Source of the DNA: Tessaracoccus aquimaris
GTDB taxonomy: Bacteria; Actinomycetota; Actinomycetes; Propionibacteriales; Propionibacteriaceae
Assembly (NCBI RefSeq): GCF_001997345.1
Contig: NZ_CP019606.1
Span: 3,410,001-3,474,000, forward strand
DNA length: 64,000 bases
Direction: 5' to 3'
Below, piece after piece: positions 50,892-61,481 of the stretch; position 1 is the stretch's first letter; the number at the start of each line of letters is the position of its first letter. The notes under the pieces are model-generated. The model ran no database searches. It worked only from the letters and a program-made list of their open reading frames with translations, and was not told the origin of the DNA. The translations under genes were made by a program, and so were the position numbers.

Positions 50892-53297
50892 ATGCAAGCA
50901 CGCACCTTGAGGGCGACCCTGGCGGGCGCCCTCGTCGCGGCCCTGACCGCCGCTGGGGCCGCCGTCCTCGTCACGACCCAACAGGGCGACCCGCACGGCC
51001 AGGTCGTCGCGGGTCGCGTCGACGGGACCGCCGCAGGCGCCGTCGACTACAACGTCTACCTCCCGCCGGGGTACGACGCGGCCACCGACCGCTACCCCGT
51101 CGTCTACCTGATGCACGGGCGCGGCGACACCTCCGCCGCCTGGCCTCGCGTCGCGGCCGACCTGGACGAACTGATCGGCGCGGGCGACATGCAGCCGATC
51201 ATCGCCGTGATGCCCGACGCGCCGTGGAACAACCGCGGTTCCTGGTACACCGACTCGCTCTACACGGGCACCGCCGCCGGTGGGCCGGGCGTCGCCGTCG
51301 AGACGGCGCTGTCGAAGGACCTCGTCGCGCACATCGACGCGACCTACCGCACCGTCGCCGACCGGGAGGCCCGCGCCGTCGGCGGCTACTCGATGGGCGG
51401 CTCCGGAGCGCTCCGTTTCGCGACGGCCCACCAGCAGGACTTCTCGGCGGCCATCGTGCTCAGCCCGGCCGTCTACACCCCGCAACCGCCCGCCGACTCC
51501 TCGGCCCGCGAGTACGGCGGCTACGGCGTCGGCGCGAGCCTGTTCGACGCGGCCCGCTACGAGGAACTGAACTACCCAACGACGTTCGAGGGCTTCGACG
51601 CGGGCCTGCCTGTGCACCTGTTCATCGCCGTCGGCGACGACGAGTGGCCCAACCCCGACCCGGCCGAGGCCCACAACGACATCGACTTCGAGTCGGCCAA
51701 GCTCTACAACTCAGCGCGTCGGGTGCCGGGCATCACCGCGGAACTGCGGATCATGAACGGCGGCCACGACTGGGACGTGTGGCAGCCCGGCTTCCGTGAG
51801 GGCATCGTCGACGTGGCCTCGCGGTTGCGCACCGAGCCCGTCGCAGGCTGGGAGGCTGAGGCGTTCGGCACCAGCGGAGACGACCGGGCAGGCGGCGTCG
51901 TCGAGCACGCCGACGGGTCGACCACGGTCGTGCTCAACGTCGCGGGCGACCTGTCCGGCCATACGCCGCTCGGCGGCATGGACGTCGTCGTGCTCCGCCG
52001 CGACGCCTCGGGCAAGACGCTGTGGCAGACCACGCTCGGCACCGCCGCCAACGACCGCGCCTACGGCGTCGTCGAGGGTGAGGACGGCGAGGTGCTGATC
52101 GGCGGCTACACCCGGGGCACCTGGGCAACCGGGGAGGAGCGGGCAAACGACGACATGTTCATGGCCGTGCTCGACGCCGAGGGCAAGCAGGTCGCGTCGG
52201 CTCAGGTCGGCGATCCGGGCGCCGCGGACCGCGCCTATGGCGTCGCCTCAGACGGCGCAGGCGGCATCTACCTCGCGGGATACACCTCGGGGCGCGTCGG
52301 GGACCAGCCTTCGGCAGGCGACAAGGACATCGTCGCGGCGCGGGTCTCGCGCACCGGCCAGGTGCTGTGGGTCGACCAGTTCGGCGGCGCGGGCGAGGAC
52401 AAGGCCATGACGGCCGCCACCGGCCCCGACGGCTCCCTGGTGCTCGGTGGCATCGCCACCGACGGCCTCCCGGACGCGCCGGGCAAGGGCTCGGGCGACG
52501 GTTGGGTCGCGGGGTACGGCCCCGACGGGGTGCGCGGCTGGATCGCCCCGGTCGCGACGGAGGTCAACGAGCAGGTCAGCGGAGTCACGGTGCTGAGCGA
52601 CGGTCAGGTGCTGGCGATCGGCCACACCAAGGGCACGCTCGGCGAGGCCAACCTCGGCGACAACGACATCTTCGTCGCGTCGATCGCGCCAAACCCGCGC
52701 GCCCGGGCAGCCGCCCTGACGCCCGCCTGGGTGACGCAACTCGGCACCTCGACCGACGACCGAGGGGCCGCCATCGTCGCGACGCCGGACGGCGGGGCCT
52801 ACGCGCTGGCCGCCACCTACGGCGCGATGGGCACCTCGCAGGGCGGGGTCGACGTCGTCGGCTTCGCGATCTCCACCGATGGCGATGTGTCCGCCGTCAG
52901 CCAGTTCGGTTCGCGGGAGCGCGACGGGTCGGACGAGTGGGACGAGACCAACCTGAGCGCCGCCGCAGGCGCGAAGGGGGTCTGGGCGACCGGGCTCACG
53001 TTCGGCGCGCCCACCGGGTTCACCAACGCCGGGGCCGGGGACGTGTTCCTGACCAGGATCGCGACCGGGCCGTCCGCCTCTCCCTCGCCCACCGCATCGA
53101 GTTCGGCGTCGCCGTCGGCCTCGCCGTCCGCCTCGCAGCCCCCGACACCCTCGCCGTCGGCCACGGCGCCCGCGTCGCCCTCGCCGTCGGCCACGACCGG
53201 CCCGACGAGCACCGCGAGCGGGTCGGCCTCGCCGTCGACGCGCCCCTCACCCGGCCTGCCGAGCACGGGACAGGGGGCGCCCGTCGCGGCCCGGTGA
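50892..53297 (+). CDS. Secreted esterase-like protein with propeller repeats and LPSTG end
   Basis: 801 residues. A signal-type hydrophobic segment occupies residues 8-33. Residues 50-330 are an esterase-D-like alpha/beta hydrolase: VVYLMHGRGDTSAAW (oxyanion loop), nucleophile elbow GYSMGGSGALRF, and GGHDWDVW with the catalytic His. Residues 330-730 hold four or five propeller-like blades of about 60-70 residues with repeated GGYTRGTW, LAGYTSGR and GGIATDG motifs. A Ser/Pro/Thr-rich linker of about 60 residues leads to GLPSTGQGAPVAAR. LPSTG is a sortase motif, but no membrane helix or basic tail follows. It may be a truncated anchor. Substrate unknown. Confidence 0.8.
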   Translation: MQARTLRATLAGALVAALTAAGAAVLVTTQQGDPHGQVVAGRVDGTAAGAVDYNVYLPPGYDAATDRYPVVYLMHGRGDTSAAWPRVAADLDELIGAGDMQPIIAVMPDAPWNNRGSWYTDSLYTGTAAGGPGVAVETALSKDLVAHIDATYRTVADREARAVGGYSMGGSGALRFATAHQQDFSAAIVLSPAVYTPQPPADSSAREYGGYGVGASLFDAARYEELNYPTTFEGFDAGLPVHLFIAVGDDEWPNPDPAEAHNDIDFESAKLYNSARRVPGITAELRIMNGGHDWDVWQPGFREGIVDVASRLRTEPVAGWEAEAFGTSGDDRAGGVVEHADGSTTVVLNVAGDLSGHTPLGGMDVVVLRRDASGKTLWQTTLGTAANDRAYGVVEGEDGEVLIGGYTRGTWATGEERANDDMFMAVLDAEGKQVASAQVGDPGAADRAYGVASDGAGGIYLAGYTSGRVGDQPSAGDKDIVAARVSRTGQVLWVDQFGGAGEDKAMTAATGPDGSLVLGGIATDGLPDAPGKGSGDGWVAGYGPDGVRGWIAPVATEVNEQVSGVTVLSDGQVLAIGHTKGTLGEANLGDNDIFVASIAPNPRARAAALTPAWVTQLGTSTDDRGAAIVATPDGGAYALAATYGAMGTSQGGVDVVGFAISTDGDVSAVSQFGSRERDGSDEWDETNLSAAAGAKGVWATGLTFGAPTGFTNAGAGDVFLTRIATGPSASPSPTASSSASPSASPSASQPPTPSPSATAPASPSPSATTGPTSTASGSASPSTRPSPGLPSTGQGAPVAAR

Positions 53298-53303
53298 CGG
53301 TAG

Positions 53304-53392
53304 GGCGTTGAGCAGTATTTGGGACTCGTTGCGCGCGGCCAGCGTCCAGACGCTGCGCGACCAGCATCGAACCCCGAATGCTGCTCAACGCC
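53304..53392. repeat. Palindromic element, family B copy 2
   Basis: 89 bp with arms GGCGTTGAGCAG at 53304-53315 and CTGCTCAACGCC at 53381-53392. The inner part also pairs (GTCCAGACGCTGCGCGACC and related). It begins 7 bp behind the esterase stop, so the end of that gene and this element adjoin. Confidence 0.82.
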
Positions 53393-53481
53393 AGAGCATC
53401 CCGACGCGGAGCCCTCCGTCGATTCCGGTGACCGCTTGAGCAGAGGCCCTCGTCATGAGACGGTTGAAGAAGGAGGAAACC

Positions 53482-54135
53482 ATGAAGAACGTCGCCACGA
53501 CCATCGGTGCTCCCCTTGCGGGCCTCGCGCTCCTGCTCACGGGATGCTCCGGTGCCGACTCCGGCACCCCGAGCCCGCAGCCGCCGATCGCCCCCACGCA
53601 AGCCCAGCCCACCGCCCCGGCCAGCCCCGGCGCGTCCGCCGAGCCGACGCAGCCCGCCCAGACGAGCGAGGCGCCCAACAACATGGCATCCGGTCCCGCG
53701 GAGGATGCGGACCTTGCGACGGCCACCGAGTTCATCTCCGCGGAGAAGGCGGTCGAGGCCGCAACGGCCGAGGCCCCCGGGACGGTGCACAACCTCGAAC
53801 TGGAGTACTCGGCGTTTCACAAGGCCTGGGTCTACAAGGTCGAGATCCAGGACGGCGGCACCGACCACGAGTTCGATCTCGACGCCACCTCCGGCGCCGT
53901 GCTGAAGAAGGACACCGACTCGGAGGACGGCACCGAGAAGGCCATCGACCTGACCGTGATGAACCCCGCGGCCGCCATGAAGGTGGCGCAGACCCTCAAG
54001 GCGGGCACCGTCAGCGAGTGGAAGCTCGACTGGGACGACGATGCGCTCGTCTACGAGGTCAACATCCGCGAGGGAGGCGACACCGTCGAGGTCCGCGTCG
54101 ACACGGCCACCGCCCAGGCAACGCTCGACGACTGA
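53482..54135 (+). CDS. PepSY-domain lipoprotein
   Basis: 217-residue secreted lipoprotein. MKNVATTIGAPLAGLALLLTGC is a lipobox signal with Cys near residue 22. A Pro/Thr/Ser/Ala-rich linker (about residues 25-75) is followed by two PepSY repeats: FISAEKAVEAATAEAPGTVHNLELEYSAFHKAWVYKVEIQ and a second block VMNPAAAMKVAQTLKAGTVSEWKLDWDDDALVYEVNI. PepSY domains inhibit proteases or sense the cell surface. ATG 53482 is preceded by AAGGAGG. It lies between the family B element and the convergent nucleoside hydrolase, 8 bp apart from it. Confidence 0.88.
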   Translation: MKNVATTIGAPLAGLALLLTGCSGADSGTPSPQPPIAPTQAQPTAPASPGASAEPTQPAQTSEAPNNMASGPAEDADLATATEFISAEKAVEAATAEAPGTVHNLELEYSAFHKAWVYKVEIQDGGTDHEFDLDATSGAVLKKDTDSEDGTEKAIDLTVMNPAAAMKVAQTLKAGTVSEWKLDWDDDALVYEVNIREGGDTVEVRVDTATAQATLDD

Positions 54136-54143
54136 GCCGAGCG

Positions 54144-55088
54144 TCAGTCCTTGGCGTCCAGCTTCCCGATCGCCGCGAACAGGTGCGCGAGGTATCCCGG
54201 CGCGTCGAGGTCGCGCGCGAGCAGGGCGTTGGGCGCCAGGTCGACCTCGCCGTTCAGCGGGGAGGCGTCCGTCGCCGTGACGCGGGCAGGCTCCCAGCCG
54301 ACCAGGCCCGGACGGGTCAGGATGGCGACCGCGAGCGGGTCGTGCAGCGCGCAGGTCGTGCTGGGCCGCGCCCCTCCAGAGACGCTCCCCAGATGGTCGA
54401 TCCACGCCATGGTGTGCCTGCCCGCGAACCGTTCGAAGCTGTTGCCGCCGATTGACATCACGGCCGCCTCGTCGCGCCGCACCCGCCCCCGTGCCGTGAC
54501 GCCGTGACCGAGCACCCGGATCGGCGCACCGCTGCCGAGCACGGCGTCGGCGGCGGCTGGGTCGGTGGCGAAGTTCAGCTCAGGCGGGTCCCCGTCCGAG
54601 TCGGAGGCCTGCCCGCCGACGATCACGATCTCGCGCACCAGCGCAGGCAGGTCGGGGTTGATGTCGATCGCCGTCGCGACATTGGTCAGCGGCCCGATCG
54701 CGACGATGGTGATCTCGCCGGGGTGCTCCGCCACCAGTTCGGCGATCCTCGCGGCGGCGGGACCCGCGTCGGCCGTGTGGTGGCCGAACTGCTGGGCGAC
54801 GGTCGCGGAGGACTTCCGGCGCCGCACCGCGCACAGCGGAGTGCTTGCCCCACGGTAGACAGGGACGTGCCGGTGCCGCAGTCGGTCGAGGATCTCCTTG
54901 GTCAGCAGGACGACGCTGTCGACGTCGGCATTGCCGTTGACGCAGGTGACGGCCCTGACGTGAATGTCCGGGTCGGCGAGCGCAAGCGCGAGCGCGAAGC
55001 CGTCCCCGACGTCCGAGCCTGGCACACCCATCGCCATGTCGGTGTCGATGATGATCGGGACGGGCGGTGCGCTGGCGGCCAAGGTCAC
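54144..55088 (-). CDS. Nucleoside hydrolase (IU-nucleoside hydrolase family)
   Basis: 314-residue calcium-dependent ribohydrolase that splits nucleosides to base and ribose. The N-terminal metal motif reads IIIDTDMAMGVPGSDVGDGFALALAL; in close relatives the end is DIDDGFALALA, so one of the paired Asp residues is Gly here. The remaining blocks, EITIVAIGPLTNVATAI and LNFATDPAAADAVLGSG, and the late catalytic zone CALHDPLAVAI are intact. GTG 55088 is the start. A 320 bp gap without clear gene separates it from the histidine kinase. It fits the nucleoside theme of the 43-45 kb enzymes. Confidence 0.86.
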   Translation of the reverse strand: MTLAASAPPVPIIIDTDMAMGVPGSDVGDGFALALALADPDIHVRAVTCVNGNADVDSVVLLTKEILDRLRHRHVPVYRGASTPLCAVRRRKSSATVAQQFGHHTADAGPAAARIAELVAEHPGEITIVAIGPLTNVATAIDINPDLPALVREIVIVGGQASDSDGDPPELNFATDPAAADAVLGSGAPIRVLGHGVTARGRVRRDEAAVMSIGGNSFERFAGRHTMAWIDHLGSVSGGARPSTTCALHDPLAVAILTRPGLVGWEPARVTATDASPLNGEVDLAPNALLARDLDAPGYLAHLFAAIGKLDAKD

Positions 55089-55408
55089 ACTTTCGAGTAG
55101 CTCGGACCAGAGCGACTGGTGCGCATCTCCGAGATGGCGTCGAGCCTGCTGTCAGGGCTCGCTCCGGCCGGGTTGAGGACCATTGTGGTGGGGCCGCCTC
55201 GCGTGGCACACCACCCCCGGGGGCAGGACCTAACGGGTGAAACTGCCGCCCGGCGCCGCCCACGGACCCCGACGGCAGGAGTCGCAGCCCTCACCGCCCC
55301 CTTCGGTCTGCCGTGGGGTCCGGACGGCGTCGAGGAGGCCACCCGGTAGGCGGGCCACTCACCAGGGCGTCAAAGCGGCCGTAGGACCGCAGGCGGCCGG
55401 CGGGCGCG
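55089..55408. other. Intergenic gap without recognised gene
   Basis: 320 bp upstream of the nucleoside hydrolase and behind the histidine kinase stop. An open frame on the minus strand (about 85 codons) is rich in Arg, Pro and Gly and lacks domain features. Palindromic families A and B are absent. It probably contains the nucleoside hydrolase promoter; I could not define a motif. Confidence 0.5.
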
Positions 55409-56829
55409 TTACTCGAAGGCCTCCAGCGGGGCCTCGAGGATCGGGAGGCGCAGCGTGAACTTCGCGCCGGCGCCCGGCTGATTGCCCGCCTTGACGGAGC
55501 CGCCGTGCACCTCGGCCGTGTGGGCGACGATCGCCAACCCGAGGCCCGTGCCGGGCGTGTTGCGCGCCTTGTCGGAGCGGTAGAAGCGGTCGAACACCAG
55601 GGGGAGGTCGTCCTCCTCGATGCCCGGACCCTGATCGATGATCGTCAGCTCGCCCTCCTCGAGGTGGACGCGGATGACGCCGTCCGACGGGGAGAACTTC
55701 ACCGCGTTGTCGAGCAGGTTCGTGATGGCGCGTTCCAGCGTGGACGGGTCGCCCATGATCGGGGTCGTCTCCAGCGACATGTCGAACTCGATGCCGGGGC
55801 CGCGGCGGCGGGCCCGCTCGACGGCGGCGACCGTGATGTCGGCCAGGTCGACCAGTTCGTGGGGTCGCTGCAGGTGGTCGTCGCGCGTCAACGCGACGAG
55901 GTCGCCGACCAGGGCGGAGAACTCGCCGAGTTGCGCCGCGACGTCCCCGAGCACCTCGGTTCGGGCGCCCTCGGGGAGCATGCCGGAGGTGTCATCGGCG
56001 ACCAGCAGTTCGATGTTGGTGCGCATCGACGTGAGGGGCGTGCGTAGTTCGTGGCCCGCGTCGGCGATGAGCTGGCGCTGCTGCTCCCGCGACTGCGCGA
56101 GCGAGCGGAGCATGGTGTTGAACGACTGGGTGAGCTCGCCGAGGTCGTCGCGGCCGTAGATGCGGATCGGGTTCAGCTCGTCGGTCTGCGTGACGGACTT
56201 CACGGCCTGCGACAGGCGCCGCACTGGGGCCAGGACCGCCCGGCCGGTCCACAGGGCGGCGAGCGTGGCGGTCGCGACGCCGAGGCCGCCGGCGATCAGC
56301 AGCACCACCCACAGGGTGCCGAGCGTGGTCTCGAGGCCGCTCATCGGTCGCGCGAACATCACGGCCACGGGCGTCGAGCTGTCGATCCGCATCGGGACGG
56401 CGACCACACGGTAGGTGACGCCGTCGGCGTCGAGCGTGCGCGCCGACGATCCGAACTGCAGGCGCGCGATGCTCACCTCGGTCGGGGTGGGCGCGATGTC
56501 GCGTGACTGCCCGGGCATCTGGGCGACGGACGCGTCGGCGCCCACGACGGCGAGCAGCCCGTTCGACGCGACGAGCAGGCCGGCCGACAGCCTGCCCATG
56601 TCCGCGTAGTCGGCGGCGACGGAGGCCGTCGCGTTCTGGGCGACCTGGACCAGCTCACGGTCCAACTGGTCGAGGAGGGACCAGCGGGTGACGGTGAAGG
56701 TGGTCGCACCGACGAGTAACACCGAGATCGCGACGCTGGCGCCGGTCAGGAGCGCGAGTCGCCATTGGAGTGACTGCCCGCTGACGAGGCGGCCGATGGC
56801 GCGTCGGATCCGGATCCACCAGCTGGAGA

Positions 56830-56833
<4 letters not shown>
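55409..56833 (-). CDS. mprB: Sensor histidine kinase, MprB-like
   Basis: 474-residue membrane sensor kinase. Two membrane segments (near residues 25-50 and 170-190) bracket an extracellular domain of about 120 residues. A HAMP region ([22 protein letters not shown]) is followed by the phosphoacceptor box [20 protein letters not shown] and the ATP lid with [30 protein letters not shown] and GTGLGLAIV. It resembles MprB, which with MprA responds to envelope stress in actinobacteria. It overlaps the regulator gene by 4 bp and is downstream of it. Signal unknown. Confidence 0.9.
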
Positions 56834-57516
<683 letters not shown>

Positions 57517-57622
57517 GGCTCTACCCTGTCACCTTCCTCTGTTTGCCTGGATCCTACCTGGGTCTGGACTCTGATGCCGATTGTCACCAGGCGCTTCCGC
57601 GTGGCGTCGATAGGCTGGCGCC

Positions 57623-58075
57623 ATGAGCAAGCTCGTTTTCGTCTGTTGGGGCAACATCTGCCGCTCGCCGATGGCGGAGCGGGTGGCGCGTCGCGAGGTC
57701 CGGGAGCGCGGCCTGGACGTCACCGTCGAGAGCTTCGGCATCTCGTCGGAGGAGTCGGGCAGCCCCGTCGACCGGCGGGCGGTGAAGACGCTCAGGTCGC
57801 ACGGATACGACGCAGACGGGCACCGTGCGAGGAAGGTTCAGCCCGCCGACCTGCTCGAGGCGGACCTGGTGGTCGCCGTCGAGCCGTTCCAGGTCGACCG
57901 GTTGCTCGCGATGGCGCCGGGGGCAAACGTCGCGTTGCTCAACGACTTCGACCCGGCCAAGCCGAAGGGGGAGGCGCTGATCGACCCCTGGTACGGCGAC
58001 CAGGCGGGCTTCGAGGAGACGCTGGCCGACATCGAGGCAGCGATGCCGGGCATCCTGGACGCGGTCGCCGACTGA
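57623..58075 (+). CDS. Low-molecular-weight protein-tyrosine phosphatase
   Basis: 150 residues; begins VFVCWGNICRSPMAERVARREV with the catalytic CX5R loop (Cys 8, Arg 14) and the general acid in DPWYGDQAGFEETLADIE near residue 119. The protein dephosphorylates tyrosine, or arginine in some relatives, in the cytoplasm. Length fits the family. The gene is divergent from the MprA-like regulator and stands 78 bp before the ornithine carbamoyltransferase. No kinase partner is adjacent. Confidence 0.92.
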   Translation: MSKLVFVCWGNICRSPMAERVARREVRERGLDVTVESFGISSEESGSPVDRRAVKTLRSHGYDADGHRARKVQPADLLEADLVVAVEPFQVDRLLAMAPGANVALLNDFDPAKPKGEALIDPWYGDQAGFEETLADIEAAMPGILDAVAD

Positions 58076-58153
58076 ACCTGCTCCCTGGACGGTGCGACCA
58101 GGCCGCCGAGCGGCTCCCACTATTCTGGGGGCCTCCCACCGAAAGGCGCGACG

Positions 58154-59149
58154 ATGAACCTGCACGGCCGCAGTTTCCTCAAGGAACTCGACTTCACCCC
58201 CGACGAGTGGCGCTCGCTGCTCGACCTGTCGGCCGAGTTGAAGGCGCAGCGACGCGAGGGTCGTGAGGATCGGCGCCTCGTCGGCAAGCAGGTCGCGCTG
58301 CTGTTCGAGAAGACGTCGACGCGGACCAGGTGCGCCTTCGAGGTCGCGATGGCGGACCAGGGCGGCACCACGACCTACCTGGATCCCTCCGGGTCGCAGA
58401 TCGGACACAAGGAATCGGCCGCCGACACGGCCCGGGTGCTCGGCCGCTGGTACGACGGCATCGAGTACCGCGGCACCGGCCAGGACATCGTCGAGACGCT
58501 CGCGGCCAGTGCCGGGGTGCCGGTCTACAACGGGCTGACCGACGACTGGCACCCGACGCAGATGCTCGCCGACCAGTTGACGATGCTCGAGCACTGCGAC
58601 AAGCCGTTGAACGAGATCGCCTTCGCGTTCCTGGGGGACGCCCGCAACAACGTCGGCAACTCCCTGCTGATCTCTGGGGCGCTGATGGGCATGGATGTGC
58701 GGATGGTCGCGCCCGCCTCGCAGCACAACGCGGAAGAGGTCGTGGCGCAGGCGCGCAGGATCGCCGCGGAGACCGGCGCGCGGATCACCGTCACCGACGA
58801 CGTCGCCGAGGGTGTCCGGGGCGTCGACTTCGTCTACACCGACGTGTGGGTCTCGCTCGGTGAGCCGAAGGAGGTGTGGGCGGAACGAATCGAACTGCTG
58901 CGCCCGTACCAGGTCAACGCGGAACTGCTCGCCGCAACCGGCAACCCGCAGGTGAAGTTCATGCACTGCCTCCCGGCGTTCCACGACCTGGAGACCTCGG
59001 TCGGCCGCGACCTCAAGGAGCAGTTCGGCATCGAGGGCGTCGAGGTGACGGACGACGTCTTCGAGTCGGACGCGAGCATCGTCTTCGACCAGGCCGAGAA
59101 CCGGATGCACACCATCAAGGCGGTCCTGGTCGCCACCCTCGCCGGCTGA
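58154..59149 (+). CDS. argF: Ornithine carbamoyltransferase
   Basis: 331-residue enzyme forming citrulline from ornithine and carbamoyl phosphate. Carbamoyl phosphate binding is seen in [15 protein letters not shown] (STRTR near 55), [12 protein letters not shown] near 134, ornithine binding in [10 protein letters not shown] and HCLPAFHD near 274. It resembles the longer ArcB/ArgI branch in its start ([18 protein letters not shown]), so it could serve arginine catabolism as well. No arginine deiminase gene is in the window. RBS AAAGG lies about 7 bp before ATG 58154. Confidence 0.92.
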   Translation: MNLHGRSFLKELDFTPDEWRSLLDLSAELKAQRREGREDRRLVGKQVALLFEKTSTRTRCAFEVAMADQGGTTTYLDPSGSQIGHKESAADTARVLGRWYDGIEYRGTGQDIVETLAASAGVPVYNGLTDDWHPTQMLADQLTMLEHCDKPLNEIAFAFLGDARNNVGNSLLISGALMGMDVRMVAPASQHNAEEVVAQARRIAAETGARITVTDDVAEGVRGVDFVYTDVWVSLGEPKEVWAERIELLRPYQVNAELLAATGNPQVKFMHCLPAFHDLETSVGRDLKEQFGIEGVEVTDDVFESDASIVFDQAENRMHTIKAVLVATLAG

Positions 59150-59178
59150 TTCGCTCGGGCCCGGGGTTGGGTCTTCAC

Positions 59179-59257
59179 TTGAGCATGTTTGGTTGCTCGT
59201 TGCCGCACGCCCAGGGTTTGAACGTTCAGATCGGAAACGAGTTACCAAACATGCTCA
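59179..59257. repeat. Palindromic element, family A copy 4
   Basis: 79 bp with arms TTGAGCATGTTTGGT and ACCAAACATGCTCA. The interior matches copy 3 at 25553 (TTGCTCGTTGC, GGGTTTGAACG, GAAACGAGTT). It lies 29 bp behind argF, on the 3' side of the gene. Confidence 0.87.
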
Positions 59258-59313
59258 TCTCCTGACCCGAGGAGCGCCCGACGCGCTCACGCGACGAGGG
59301 CACGGAACGCGAA

Positions 59314-59343
59314 GAGGGGCGGGGCCAAACGGCCCCGCCCCTC
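59314..59343. terminator. Strong bidirectional hairpin terminator
   Basis: A perfect 13 bp stem, GAGGGGCGGGGCC against GGCCCCGCCCCTC, with loop AAAC, between convergent argF and the 5'-nucleotidase gene. It is one of the strongest GC hairpins in the window and can serve both strands. Confidence 0.8.
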
Positions 59344-59381
59344 CCGCTTTCGGGCTCAGACGCCGTTGGCGCCCTTGGAAC

Positions 59382-61481
59382 TCAGACGCCGGTCGACGGC
59401 GGTCCGGGCTTCGTCGGGGGCTTAGGCGTCGGGGTCGGCGTCGGCGCCTTGTCCTGGACCTTCATCGGCCACCAGATCTCGGTGCCGGACTCCTTGACCA
59501 CGAAGCGCAGCATCTGCGTCTCGCTCGCGACACGTGCCTTCGACGCGGGCAGGGCGAACCCGGCGGGAAGCTGGACGGATACCGTTCCCGCACCGTCGGT
59601 GACCTTGCCGGTGCCGATCAGCGTCGACCCGAGGTAGGCCTCGATCGTCGAGTTGAACAGTTGCGGCGAGACCTTCGCGCCCTCCGGGGCGAGCAGCATG
59701 TCGAGCGTCTGCGGGGCCACGCCGTCCTTCAGCGCCTGGCCGAAGGTGAACGTGAGCGCAGGGCCGCCGACGACCAGCGGGCCAGCAGGTGCCTTCGTCG
59801 AGACGCCACGCATCGTGTAGTCCGGGCTGTGTGGGCTGTTGTCCTCGACCCACGCGACCCACGTCTCCAGGTCCGTGCGACCCGTGTCCGCGGTGTTCTT
59901 GCCCTTGGCCAACTCGACGAAGTTGTCGCCGCCGGAGATCAGGAAGGATCCGGAGCCGATGGTGTAGGTGCCCGCGGGATCGATCGGCTGCCCGTTGAGC
60001 ATGATCGACGTGATCCTGGAGCCCTCCGGCAGCGACTCGTCGTAGGTGTAGCTCACGTTGTCGGAGAGTCCAAGCGCCAGGAACGGTCGCGAGGGCACCT
60101 GGCCCTCCGGGTCGCGCTGCCACTGCTGCTCCAGCACCGTCTTGAACTGCGCTCCGGTGATCTGGGTCGTGAACAGCGAGTTCGCGAACGGCAGCGTCAG
60201 GGCGGCCTCACGGAAGGTGATGTCTCCCTTGTCGAAGCTATCGCGGGTGCCGCCGGGGTTCTGCACGCCGATGAAGGTGTCGTCGTCGGCGCCGAGGGTC
60301 TCCTTGAACATCTGGGCGACCATGTTGCTCATCGGCGACTCGACGAAGCGGGTGTCGGCGTTGCCCTCAAGCGGCGTCGAGATGGCCTCGGTCGCGTCAC
60401 CGATGACCCGCTGGCCCTTCTCCATGGCGACCGTGTAGGCCGCCGCGGCGATCTCGTTGATCTGCTTGATCCGGGGGAACGACTCGTCGGAGGCCGCCGC
60501 GGCCTTGATGGTCGAGCCTGTCGCGCTGCAGAGCGCCTTGGCGGTGGTGTCGACCTCCAGATCCAACTGGGCGAGGTTGTCCGCGTAGGACTTTGCCTGC
60601 AGGAGCGGCCGGCCGTTGACGTCGTCCCAGCTGTACAACTGGTGCGTGTGGCCGTTGAAGATCGCGGAGACGCGCTTGTCGACCTTGCGGTAGATGTCGT
60701 CGAACGCGGTTGACGAGGCGGCATTCTCCGCGGCGGTGAGCTTGCTGTTCGCGGCTCCCTCATGGAAGGACGCGAGCACGATGTCGGCCTCGCCGTTGGC
60801 GGGGTCGCCGTCGAGGAGTTCTGCTGTGACGCGGTTGACGGCCTCGACGGGGTCGCCGAAGGTCAGGTCCGTGATGCCGCCGGGCGACACGAGCGATGGC
60901 ACGTCGCCGGTGACCGCGCCGACGATCGCGATGTCGACGCCCGCCTTGGTGATGATGTCGTAGGACTTCAGGGGCGCAGGCACGGTGGTGGTGCCCTTGG
61001 TGTACACGTTGGCGCCCAGGTAGGAGAACCCGGTGGCCTTGCCCGCGACGTGCCCGGCCAGATCGCTCCAGCCCTTGTCGAACTCGTGGTTGCCGACGGT
61101 GGAGGCCTCGAGACCCGCGGCGTTCATGATGTCGAGGGTCGGATTGTCGTCGGCCATCATCGACACGAACGTCGAGGCGCCGATGTTGTCGCCGGAGGAG
61201 AGGAGCAGCACGTGATCCTCGCCCTGGGCGGCGCGCGCCTGCTCGACGGGCGTGAACAGGCGGCCCGCCAGGTAGCCAGACGGATCGTCGAGCTTGGCCA
61301 GGTCGTTGAAGACGCGGCCGTGGAAGTCGTTGAAGCCGAACACCGTGATCGTGTCGTCAGCGGCGACACACTCCTTGACGTCCGCCGTAGCGGTCGGGGC
61401 AAACGACGCGAACGTCAGGCCGCTCGCCACCAGGGCGGACGCGGCGAAGGTCGCCGTGGTCCGCTTGGTCATCGTGATCAT
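59382..61481 (-). CDS. Secreted 5'-nucleotidase/2',3'-cyclic phosphodiesterase family protein
   Basis: 699 residues of the UshA-like bifunctional family, acting outside the cell to release nucleosides and phosphate. Signal peptide at residues 1-34 (FAASALVASGLTFASFAPTATA). The metallophosphatase domain has FGFNDFHGR, SSGDNIG, VGNHEFDKG, ASFHEGA and NGHTHQLY. The C-terminal nucleotide-binding domain has MSNMVAQMFKE, VQNPGGTRD and SGGDNFVELAKGK. The tail is KPGPPSTGV. RBS GGGAG lies before ATG 61481; a second ATG follows at 61472. The PSTGV tail lacks the sortase anchor helix. The product's nucleosides could feed the nucleoside hydrolase. Confidence 0.9.
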   Translation of the reverse strand: MITMTKRTTATFAASALVASGLTFASFAPTATADVKECVAADDTITVFGFNDFHGRVFNDLAKLDDPSGYLAGRLFTPVEQARAAQGEDHVLLLSSGDNIGASTFVSMMADDNPTLDIMNAAGLEASTVGNHEFDKGWSDLAGHVAGKATGFSYLGANVYTKGTTTVPAPLKSYDIITKAGVDIAIVGAVTGDVPSLVSPGGITDLTFGDPVEAVNRVTAELLDGDPANGEADIVLASFHEGAANSKLTAAENAASSTAFDDIYRKVDKRVSAIFNGHTHQLYSWDDVNGRPLLQAKSYADNLAQLDLEVDTTAKALCSATGSTIKAAAASDESFPRIKQINEIAAAAYTVAMEKGQRVIGDATEAISTPLEGNADTRFVESPMSNMVAQMFKETLGADDDTFIGVQNPGGTRDSFDKGDITFREAALTLPFANSLFTTQITGAQFKTVLEQQWQRDPEGQVPSRPFLALGLSDNVSYTYDESLPEGSRITSIMLNGQPIDPAGTYTIGSGSFLISGGDNFVELAKGKNTADTGRTDLETWVAWVEDNSPHSPDYTMRGVSTKAPAGPLVVGGPALTFTFGQALKDGVAPQTLDMLLAPEGAKVSPQLFNSTIEAYLGSTLIGTGKVTDGAGTVSVQLPAGFALPASKARVASETQMLRFVVKESGTEIWWPMKVQDKAPTPTPTPKPPTKPGPPSTGV

